Shown: piece after piece, positions 8,410 to 16,987 of the stretch
Numbering within the stretch: the stretch's first letter is position 1
Layout of the letters: the number at the start of each line of letters is the position of its first letter
Origin: Opitutia bacterium
GTDB taxonomy: Bacteria; Verrucomicrobiota; Verrucomicrobiia; Opitutales; Opitutaceae
NCBI GenBank assembly: GCA_947467625.1
Contig: CANIJN010000013.1
Location: 1-42,757, forward strand
DNA: 42,757 nt
Direction of reading: 5' to 3'
The notes under the pieces: model-generated
What the model was told of the DNA's origin: nothing
Seen by the model: the letters and a program-made list of their open reading frames with translations, nothing else
Databases searched by the model: none
Program-made: the position numbers and the translations under genes

Positions 8410-8966
8410 TTACTCCCATAATGGCGGGCGAGGTAGAATATCTACAGCCACCGGGCGTGCCGCCAGAACCAGGCTACTGCTTGGTCTGCATCGCCCGGCC
8501 CAAGACGAATCTAGTGCTCGATAGCTAACGTTCGGAGGAATTTTTGGCCCGCCGAAACCAAACGAGGGCGCCCAAATAACCCTTCCGTCCGAGTCGCAGT
8601 TAGCGGATCCCTCATTACCTAACGCTGAATCCTCACGGCTGATAGCGATGATCTTCGAGTCATAGAGTCTCGTTCACTCATTGCGCATCGGGGGGGGGTT
8701 ACCTGCGCGACATTCTCTCTCGCGGCTCCCGCGCATGAGCAATCGCGACGACCTCGCTGCGCGGCTGCTGCGCAACGGGAGGCCGCCAACAAATCCGGTC
8801 ACCGCGGCATAGCCCTCGGTCAGAGTGGTCACCATGGTCAGCGTGCATCTCTCCTGAAGGTGACCATGACGACCCGACCTATCGTCCCTCGCCAAGCCCC
8901 TTCCGGTGGATCCGGCCCGGTCGCTTACGAAAACACGCATTTGGCCCGTCTCTGATTTCTAGACGC
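8410..8966. other. 557-bp region with no recognisable gene
   Basis: This stretch has lower GC and mixed codon character compared with its surroundings. It contains a run of nine G (8690-8698). The only longer frame (8674-8940, minus) is Arg-rich, resembles nothing and lacks the local codon bias. I see no gene, RNA or repeat here; it looks like decayed sequence continuing from the DUF4159 remnant. Confidence 0.4.
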
Positions 8967-8996
8967 AAAAAAGCCCCGGCTTTTGGACCAGGGCTT
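8967..8996 (-). terminator. rho-independent terminator of nrdA
   Basis: On the minus strand AAGCCCTGG pairs with CCGGGGCTT (9 bp, one G-T pair) across an 8-base loop, followed by a T-run (six T counting the stem end). It lies 17 bp after the nrdA stop codon in the correct direction. Confidence 0.85.
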
Positions 8997-9013
8997 GAGT
9001 ATTGAGGGAGGCC

Positions 9014-12000
9014 TTACTGACACGCTTCGCAGGTCTCGCCGTTGCGCATCGCCTCGATGCTGCAGGCATTCTTTTCGGCGGCAGTAAAGGTTTTCTTACC
9101 TGCGGCCGTCGCGGCGTCGGCTTTCACTTGGGCGATGCTGTGCGTGCCACCGGTGTCGCCACTGTTCTGGCCGCCGTCGGCACCTTCTTTGATCGCGCCG
9201 CGAGTTTCCTTCTTCACCGCGATCGTGGCCTTCTCAATATTCGAGGCGCCGAGGCTGCGGAGGTAATAGGTGGTCTTGAGACCGGCGTGCCACGCTTGCC
9301 GATACATGTGGCTCAGGGTCTTTTGATCGGGCGTCTTGATCCAGAGGTTCACGGACTGACTTTGGTCAATCCACTTCTGGCGGCGCGCAGCGGCGGCGAT
9401 GATCCACTTGGGGTCGATGTCGAAGGCCGTCATGTAACGGGCCTTCAAATCGGCAGGCATACGGTCGATATCCATCACCTCGCCGTCGAAATACTTCAAG
9501 TTGTCGATCATCTCCTGGTCCCAGAGCCCGCGGGCCTTGAGGTCCTTCACGAGGAATGGATTCAAGACGATGAACTCGCCGGAGAGGTTCGATTTGACGA
9601 ACAGGTTCTTGTAGGTGGGCTCGATGCAGGGACTCGTGGCCGTGATGTTCGAGATCGTCGCGGTGGGCGCGATGGCGAGCACGTTACTATTGCGCATGCC
9701 ATGCCGCGCGATCTTGGCTCGGACCGGTGCCCAATCCATGCGGCCGCCGCGGGGCACATCGACTTTCACGCCGCGCTCCTGCTCAAGGATATCGACGGTG
9801 TCCTGCGGGAGGAGACCACGGTCCCACTTCGAGCCTTTGTAGGTGGAATAGGTGCCGCGCTCAGCCGCGATGTCGGAGGAGGCTTCGTAGGCGTAGTAGG
9901 CGATGGCTTCCATCGCCTCGTCGTTGAACTCGACGGCGGCTTCGGAAGCGAAGGGGATGCCCTTCATGTAGAGGGCGTGCGCGAGGCCCATCACGCCGAG
10001 GCCGATCGGGCGGTGGCGGAGGTTGGAGCGCTTGGCGGCCTCGGTCGGGTAAAAATTAATGTCGATCACGTTGTCGAGCGCGCGGACGGCCATGCCGATC
10101 GTCTCGCGGAGCTTGGCGTGATCGAGGGAGCCGTCGGCCTTCAGATGGGAATCGAGGATGACGGAGCCTAGATTGCAGACGGCCGTCTCGTCGTTGCTCG
10201 TGTTGAGGGTAATCTCGGTGCAAAGATTCGACGAGTGGATGACGCCACAATGATCCTGCGGGGAACGGATATTGCAGGCGTCCTTGAAGGTGATCCACGG
10301 GTGACCGGTCTCGAAGAGCATCGAGAGCATTTTCTTCCAGAGCTCGAGGGCCTCGATTTTCTGGCCTTGGATCTTGCCCTGCTCGGCGAGCGCCTCGTAT
10401 TCGACATAGCGTTTTTCGAAGGCGCGGCCGTAGAGGTCGTGAAGATCCTTCACTTCATTGGAGCGGAAGAGCGTCCACGTGCTGCGGGCCTCCATGCGCT
10501 TCATGAAAAGATCGGGAATCCAATTCGCCGTGTTCATGTCGTGCGTGCGGCGGCGGTCGTCGCCGGTGTTCTTACGCAGCTCGAGGAATTCAAAGATGTC
10601 GTTGTGCCACGACTCTAGGTAGGCGCAGCCGGAACCCTTGCGCTTGCCGCCCTGGTTGACCGCGACGAGCTGGTCGTTGTGGAGCTTCAGGAACGGAATG
10701 ACGCCCTGGGATTCGCCGTTGGTGCCGGCAATGTACGCGCCAGTGCCACGGACTGCCGTCCACGAACCGCCGAGGCCGCCGGCCCATTTCGCGAGGAAGG
10801 CGTTTTCAGCGATGCCGCGATACATGATACCCTCGAGGGAATCGTCGACGTAATAGAGATAGCAGGACGAGAGCTGCGAGTGCAGCGTGCCTGAGTTAAA
10901 CAGTGTCGGCGTGCTGGAACAGAAGCGGCGACTCTTGTAGAGCTCGTAGAGGCCGGTGACCCGGGATTCACGGTCGCCTTTTTCGTCGAGCATCAGGCCC
11001 ATCGATACGCGCATCCAGAAGAACTGCGGGGTCTCGATGCGCTTCGCATTCTTCTGCGATTTGTCGACGATCAGATAACGATCGTACATTGTCTGAATAC
11101 CGAGGAAGTCGAACTCAAGATCGGCAGACGGATCGAGGACGGCGGAGAGTTTCGCGAGATCGTAGTCGAGGAGACGAGGGTTCAGGCGCTTGATGGCGAC
11201 TCCGTGCTCAAGGTATTTCTTGAAGGCGCGCTGGTGGGCGGTCTTGAGGGCACCGATGCCGTCGCGGGTGATGTCCCAGCCGAGGATCTCTTCGTAGATA
11301 TAAGTGAGCTGGATACGGCCGGCGAACTTGGCGAAGTCAGCGTCTTTCTCGATGAGCGTCTTCGAATTAAGAACGATGGTGGCGTCGAGGTCCTTTTGGG
11401 AAATCTGATCGTAAACCGACCGACGGAGTTCGGCTTCGATCTCGTCGTTGGAAAGGCAAAGGTCGAGGCCGATGCGGGCAAACTCGATGCGTTTGCGGAG
11501 GTCGGCGCCGTCCCAGAACGCGTTTTCACCACTGGCGCGCTTGACGAGAATCATGGTCTCCTGGCCGGCGGCGGGCGCAGTGGCAGCAGCGGCGAAAGGA
11601 ACCTCGGAATCGGTGCCCGCGTCGCGCGACGCAGCGCGCTCGGCGCGGAAGAGGATGTAGGCCTCGGCGACCTTGAAGTGGCCGGACTTCATCAGTTCTT
11701 CCTGCACCATGTCTTGAATCTCCTCGATGTGGACAAAGGATTGCTTCGAAGAATGGACGCGCTCCGAAACGGCGCGAGTGAGGGCCACGGCTGGCGCCGA
11801 GTCGCGCTGGAGGGAGAGGAACGTTTTGCGGACGGCGATCTCTACCTTCTGCTCACTCCATGGCACCACGTGGTTGTTGCGGCGGATCACACGGAGGGTT
11901 GACGTCGCGGCGGAGTCACGGTCGATGGCAATCTTGCGGGCGCGATTGAGGAGGAGACTCTTCGCTACGAAGTAGGCGTTGTTATCGACGAGGGTTTTCT

Positions 12001-12358
12001 CGATGAGCTCATAGAGGGCGTTCAACGAGAGGCGGACGGGAGACTGGGTGCGGGCGAGCACCGCGAGATTGCCGGCGACTTCGCGGCAAATCCGGGCGAG
12101 CCAAGCGCGGTTGGCGTCCGTGAAGATATCCTTCTCACCGCGGGCGAGATGGACGTTGGTCAGGGCTTTGCCGAGCGTGTCGGCGACTTCAGCGAGGACG
12201 AAGCGCTCTTCGCCGTGCGGGCACAGGAGAATGACGTTCGGAACCTCGATTACCTCCGGAGCAAGGACGTCGCGCCACGCGTAGTGGGGCTTCTGTTCAA
12301 CGGGAGTGTGGACAGTGCGCTTAAGGGCGAGATCGTGCGCGAGGGAAGGATTGCTCAT
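9014..12358 (-). CDS. nrdA: class I ribonucleoside-diphosphate reductase, large (alpha) subunit with three ATP-cone regions
   Basis: The 1114-residue protein reduces ribonucleoside diphosphates to deoxy forms together with NrdB. Active-site residues are visible: Cys499 (SSCYL) and Cys728 (TAVCNLG) as the redox pair, and NLCTE at 711-715 with thiyl Cys713, Asn711 and Glu715. The C-terminal shuttle pair is Cys1110/Cys1113 (ETCEACQ). The N-terminus is unusually long: a degenerate ATP-cone at about 38-142, a clear one at about 152-242 (STLRVIRRNNHVVPWSEQK) and a third at about 267-360 (ETMILVKRASGENAFWDG). Three cones are known from the chlamydial-type NrdA branch, which fits the NrdB next door. 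ATP/dATP binding to the cones would set overall activity. It follows nrdB by 181 bp on the same strand and ends at a strong terminator. Confidence 0.96.
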   Translation of the reverse strand: MSNPSLAHDLALKRTVHTPVEQKPHYAWRDVLAPEVIEVPNVILLCPHGEERFVLAEVADTLGKALTNVHLARGEKDIFTDANRAWLARICREVAGNLAVLARTQSPVRLSLNALYELIEKTLVDNNAYFVAKSLLLNRARKIAIDRDSAATSTLRVIRRNNHVVPWSEQKVEIAVRKTFLSLQRDSAPAVALTRAVSERVHSSKQSFVHIEEIQDMVQEELMKSGHFKVAEAYILFRAERAASRDAGTDSEVPFAAAATAPAAGQETMILVKRASGENAFWDGADLRKRIEFARIGLDLCLSNDEIEAELRRSVYDQISQKDLDATIVLNSKTLIEKDADFAKFAGRIQLTYIYEEILGWDITRDGIGALKTAHQRAFKKYLEHGVAIKRLNPRLLDYDLAKLSAVLDPSADLEFDFLGIQTMYDRYLIVDKSQKNAKRIETPQFFWMRVSMGLMLDEKGDRESRVTGLYELYKSRRFCSSTPTLFNSGTLHSQLSSCYLYYVDDSLEGIMYRGIAENAFLAKWAGGLGGSWTAVRGTGAYIAGTNGESQGVIPFLKLHNDQLVAVNQGGKRKGSGCAYLESWHNDIFEFLELRKNTGDDRRRTHDMNTANWIPDLFMKRMEARSTWTLFRSNEVKDLHDLYGRAFEKRYVEYEALAEQGKIQGQKIEALELWKKMLSMLFETGHPWITFKDACNIRSPQDHCGVIHSSNLCTEITLNTSNDETAVCNLGSVILDSHLKADGSLDHAKLRETIGMAVRALDNVIDINFYPTEAAKRSNLRHRPIGLGVMGLAHALYMKGIPFASEAAVEFNDEAMEAIAYYAYEASSDIAAERGTYSTYKGSKWDRGLLPQDTVDILEQERGVKVDVPRGGRMDWAPVRAKIARHGMRNSNVLAIAPTATISNITATSPCIEPTYKNLFVKSNLSGEFIVLNPFLVKDLKARGLWDQEMIDNLKYFDGEVMDIDRMPADLKARYMTAFDIDPKWIIAAAARRQKWIDQSQSVNLWIKTPDQKTLSHMYRQAWHAGLKTTYYLRSLGASNIEKATIAVKKETRGAIKEGADGGQNSGDTGGTHSIAQVKADAATAAGKKTFTAAEKNACSIEAMRNGETCEACQ

Positions 12359-12539
12359 GGCAGGAGAAGGCGGAGGAAGAAGTTAACAGAAATGAAACAA
12401 AGCAACAGGCGTGGGGACTGAAAAAAAAGCGATCCGTCGCGCAGTCCACAGGGACTCGAAACGGAACGGGGAGTTTTCTGAGGGAGTGAAACGGAGACGG
12501 AGGCCGCAAGATCGATCCGGCGGAACCGACAAGGGGGAC

Positions 12540-13625
<1,086 letters not shown>

Positions 13626-14146
13626 GGAAACTGAAGTGAAAAACGGGAAAGAAAGAGTGATTAAGAGGCTGTTCTTGCCGCACGGAAGCAAGAGGCGACA
13701 ATAAATTACTGGAACTTATTAACGCCTTACTAACCACCACAGGATGTGGTTTCCCCGCGCAACAACCACAACCGATGGGATTCACCGAATCCGCCGTCAA
13801 TAGGTTTATGGCAAGGGATTCGTTAATTTTCGCCCTATTTTGGGCTTGCCGGGAAAACACGAACTTGTCCCCGAGCGAAAATTTCCAATCGGCAGCATTC
13901 CTCCTCTGTTTTCTCCTCTGAAATCGCCTTAAATTGACCGGAAAATGCGACCGTTTGGTCGCGCCCTGCAGCCGAATCCGCACACCCATTACAGGGTATT
14001 CACGATGGTCTGACGGATGCAAATGAGCGGGCAAGATTCCGTAACCACACTCATGTGACGTATTTTTTCCGACGCAGACCCGCCAGATTCCGGTCCCGAA
14101 ATCGGTCGCCGGAGACTGCCCAATGACGTTCGGGGCAATATTTTGC
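13626..14146. other. 521-bp region upstream of nrdB; no gene, possible nrd control region
   Basis: This lies between tRNA-Leu and nrdB, both on the minus strand. The first 130 bp before nrdB are AT-richer than the rest of the window (for example around 13701-13735 and 13800-13850), as expected of a promoter region. It contains the palindrome at 13736-13750. I found no AdoCbl riboswitch-like conserved box and no gene with normal codon use. Confidence 0.4.
13736..13750. promoter_or_regulatory. 15-bp palindrome upstream of nrdB (candidate operator)
   Basis: ACCACA-GGA-TGTGGT is a perfect inverted repeat 111 bp before the nrdB start, in an AT-rich stretch. A further AACCACA half-like copy follows at about 13764-13770. 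It does not match the NrdR box consensus well, so the binding protein, if any, is unknown. Confidence 0.3.
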
Positions 14147-14230
14147 TGGTGCCCGGGACAGGACTCGAACCTGCACACCTTACGGCAAAGGCTTCTAAGA
14201 CCTTCGTGTCTGCCATTCCACCACCCGGGC
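14147..14230 (-). tRNA. tRNA-Leu (anticodon UAG)
   Basis: The minus strand folds as a class II tRNA of 84 nt, including an encoded CCA. The acceptor stem is GCCCGGG with CCCGGGC. The anticodon arm AAGGT-CTTAGAA-GCCTT gives anticodon TAG. A variable arm follows (TGCCGTAAGGTGT), and the T arm contains GGTTCGAGTCC. Discriminator A is followed by CCA. It lies between nrdB and an amidase gene on the same strand. Confidence 0.96.
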
Positions 14231-14299
14231 TGGAGCGATTTCAGGCCGCAGCTTGCCGATTCTCGCGAGCCCGACGCAAGCGGCGAAATCACACCCCCT

Positions 14300-15808
14300 T
14301 CACTTCGTCTCCGCGCTCGGCAAGAACGTTGGCTCGCGCCGCGCTCGCGTGCGCGCCTCAAAATCCGCTGCCAGCGCGAGCAATTTCACTTCGCTCCACG
14401 CGCGACCGTAAAACAGAAAACCCGTTGGCAACGGGGACCCCATCCCAAACGGCACAATCACGCTCGGGTAGCCCGCCATCGCCGCCACCCCAGCACCACC
14501 GCCGACGAGCGCATCAAGACGGTGTGTGTCCATCAACGCATCAATTCCCTCGCCGCGCGCCACGCGCCAGCATTTATCCCGCGCGTCCAAATACGCCGGT
14601 TCAGTCAGCGGCCCCTTGGCCTGCGACCGCGTGAAGTATTGCTGGCCGAAAAGCGGCTGCTCCTGCGCCCAACGCTCGTCATTGAACTTAATCACGTCGG
14701 CCAGGCTCTGCATCGAGGCGGCAGGCCCAAGCTCAGCGAGGTAGGCATTGATGCCTGCTTTCATCTCGTAGAGCATCACGTCGATTCGCGCGGCACCGGC
14801 ACTCGCCGGTCCCGGCAGCTCGCCTACATCGATAATCTCCGCACCGGCGGCGCGTAACACATCGAGCCCTACGGCCATCCCGGCGTCCGAATCGCGCCGG
14901 GCACTGGGATTGCGAATCACGCCGACCCGCGCGCCTTTGAGCGCGCCCGCCGGCAGCGGCAGCGCCAACTTCCCGGGTAAATCAGCCGGCAGATTTCGCG
15001 TGACCGCATCGCGCTCGTCGACGCCGGCAAGTGCCGCCAGCACGAGCGCCGCGTCGCGCACGGTGCGGGCAATCGGCCCGGCCGTGTCAAACGTGGCCGC
15101 GATTGGAATCACCCCGCTACGGCTCACCAGACCCACCGTGGGCTTGAACCCTACCACACCGCACACCATCGACGGCGAAATGATCGAGCCATTGGTCTCG
15201 GTGCCGATCGCGACAACGCACAGGTTTGCCGAAACCGCCACCGCCGAACCGGAACTCGAGCCGGAAGGATTCCGATCCAGAACGTAAGGATTCCGCGTTT
15301 GCCCGCCGCGCCCGCTCCAGCCACTCACCGAGCGCTCACCACGAAAGTTTGCCCATTCGCTCAGGTTCGCCTTACCGAGCAAGACCGCACCTGCCAGCCG
15401 CAATCGCGTGACCAAATATGCATCCCGCGGTGGCTTCAGGCCGACGAGTGCGAGCGAGCCGGCGGTCGTATCCATTTTATCCGCCGTGGCGATGTTGTCC
15501 TTGATGAGTACGGGGATACCATGCAGCGGGCCGCGCACGCAGCCCATTTTGCGTTCGGCGTCGAGTCGATCCGCGATCACCAACGCATCGGGATTCAACT
15601 CGATAATCGCGTTGAGTTTCGGGCCCGCCTTATCCACGTTCTCAATACGTGCGAGATACGCGGCCGTGAGCTCCCGCGCCGTGAGCGTGCCGGCCGCCAT
15701 CCGCGCTTGGAGGCCATCGATCGTCGCCTCCGCAAAGGCAAACGGCTGCGCCGCGACGGGCAGCCACCCCGACCACCCTACGAGGAAACCCAAAATTACG
15801 CTGCGCAT
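14300..15808 (-). CDS. exported amidase (amidase-signature family)
   Basis: The start is taken at ATG 15808, giving MRSVILGFLVGWSGWLPVAAQP, a signal peptide; a GTG one codon earlier is possible. The protein (502 residues) has the amidase-signature Ser-Ser-Lys triad. Counted from that GTG, these are Lys104 (VLIKDN), Ser185 in the NPSGSSSGSA glycine/serine-rich loop and nucleophile Ser209 in GTETNGSI. The family hydrolyses amides by a Ser-cisSer-Lys mechanism. The signal peptide points to a periplasmic substrate and argues against GatA. The start overlaps the end of psd by one base (TGATG), so the two are translationally linked. Substrate unknown. Confidence 0.88.
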   Translation of the reverse strand: MRSVILGFLVGWSGWLPVAAQPFAFAEATIDGLQARMAAGTLTARELTAAYLARIENVDKAGPKLNAIIELNPDALVIADRLDAERKMGCVRGPLHGIPVLIKDNIATADKMDTTAGSLALVGLKPPRDAYLVTRLRLAGAVLLGKANLSEWANFRGERSVSGWSGRGGQTRNPYVLDRNPSGSSSGSAVAVSANLCVVAIGTETNGSIISPSMVCGVVGFKPTVGLVSRSGVIPIAATFDTAGPIARTVRDAALVLAALAGVDERDAVTRNLPADLPGKLALPLPAGALKGARVGVIRNPSARRDSDAGMAVGLDVLRAAGAEIIDVGELPGPASAGAARIDVMLYEMKAGINAYLAELGPAASMQSLADVIKFNDERWAQEQPLFGQQYFTRSQAKGPLTEPAYLDARDKCWRVARGEGIDALMDTHRLDALVGGGAGVAAMAGYPSVIVPFGMGSPLPTGFLFYGRAWSEVKLLALAADFEARTRARREPTFLPSAETK

Positions 15809-16767
15809 CACGGGGCCTCGCCCAACCGGTCGCCCATCTTGGCGTAAAGCTCCATCTGTTCCGCACTCGACTTAACCAAATCGGCGTCGAAGCGAATCCG
15901 CCCGTGCTGGAACAGCGTAATCACGCACGAACCCCCAAACGCAAAGAGCCCCTTTTCATCTCCCTTGGCCACCGCACGACCGGGCACATATCCCTGTTTA
16001 ATGCTACCCACATTCGTCGCACCCACTTCCAGGATGGCCACCGTGCCAAACTCCACCGACTCGAGCAGCGTGAGCTCACGTTTGTTTTCGACGAGGTAGC
16101 GGACATTGCGCCGCAACGCGACGGGACTCACCGAGTAGAGCCAGCCGTTGATCAGTTTTGATTCGTTGGGCACACCTGCCACCGGAAAGTGAAACCGGTG
16201 ATAGTCCACGGGGCACAGCCGCGAGATCAGCATGGCGCCGCCGGCGAAGGTCTTTGCGAGCGCTGCATCGCCGAGCAATTCGCTCAACGAAAACTTCGCC
16301 CCCTTCACATAAAAACCTTCGGCCGTATCGACATTGGGTATCGCGAGATGCCGTCCGTCGGCCGGAAACACCGCCACGCGCGCACCCGCAGAGATGGGCC
16401 GCGCCTCGGGCTTGAGCGCCCGATAGAAAAATTCGTTGAACGTCTTGTAGTCGAAGGCCGACTTCGCGAACTCGTCCACATCGAGATTGTAGTTCGTGAT
16501 GAACGGCAAAATTCGGGCCGCACTGTTGTTACCGCCGCACAGCATCTGGACCAACTGAATGAACGTCCCGCCTGCATCGTGACCCGCACGGATGTTCATC
16601 CGCCACCCGTACCAACGGGAGAAAATCGCCCGCCGCACGAGCAGCCAGACAAAGAAACGCCCGGTGGGGTTTTCATAGGCAAAACGGAGCCAACTTTCCC
16701 CGTAAATTTGCTCCGTCTTAACGGTGCGGGAAGTGCGGTCAAAAAAGCGGATGGGCTCGGCGGGCAT
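15808..16767 (-). CDS. psd: phosphatidylserine decarboxylase
   Basis: The 319-residue proenzyme carries the family motifs: FNEFFYRALKP (110-120), FPADGR with Asp137, CPVDYHRFHFP with His190/His193, and the self-cleavage site FGGS with Ser280 near the C-terminus. Cleavage before Ser280 forms the pyruvoyl cofactor that decarboxylates phosphatidylserine to phosphatidylethanolamine at the inner membrane. The site reads GGS rather than LGST, which is known in the longer (PSD-II-like) branch. It overlaps the amidase start, so the two form a short operon. Confidence 0.93.
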   Translation of the reverse strand: MPAEPIRFFDRTSRTVKTEQIYGESWLRFAYENPTGRFFVWLLVRRAIFSRWYGWRMNIRAGHDAGGTFIQLVQMLCGGNNSAARILPFITNYNLDVDEFAKSAFDYKTFNEFFYRALKPEARPISAGARVAVFPADGRHLAIPNVDTAEGFYVKGAKFSLSELLGDAALAKTFAGGAMLISRLCPVDYHRFHFPVAGVPNESKLINGWLYSVSPVALRRNVRYLVENKRELTLLESVEFGTVAILEVGATNVGSIKQGYVPGRAVAKGDEKGLFAFGGSCVITLFQHGRIRFDADLVKSSAEQMELYAKMGDRLGEAP

Positions 16768-16823
16768 CCGCGCACTCTGTGGGCCGGCACGACGACCTCA
16801 ACGCGGTTTTTTCGCTCAGCGGG

Positions 16824-16866
16824 ATGCCGCCGAAGGCACGGCAACGGGGGCGGCGCCGCTCCACCG
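16824..16866 (-). repeat. GC-rich dispersed repeat, degenerate copy D
   Basis: The 18 bases at 16839-16856 match 22169-22186 in clpB at 16 positions (CGGCAACGRGGGCGKCGC). The flanks contain the GCGGCGCCGC palindrome. It lies in the 220-bp gap between psd and the DUF1592 gene, which otherwise shows nothing. Confidence 0.4.
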
Positions 16867-16987
16867 TTGATCAGCCACCGTCCGAACGCTCGGCCGCAGC
16901 TGATGCCAGCAAGTCGACGATCGCCGCGATCCGCCCATGGCGCCAGCGCTTCCCCGGCTCGCCCCGTGCGAGCGAACGTTGGTGAGG

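Noticed and set aside
8674-8940. 88-codon minus-strand frame as a small gene
   Set aside because: Arg/Ser-rich, no recognisable motif, poor codon bias, and it crosses a run of nine G.
9002-10171. A 389-codon + strand frame (and 11204-11902) over nrdA
   Set aside because: Shadow of the nrdA coding strand; nrdA has complete active-site motifs.
13626-14146. Riboswitch (cobalamin type) controlling nrdBA
   Set aside because: No B12-box-like conserved segment; the enzyme is an oxygen-dependent class I type, which is not usually under such control.
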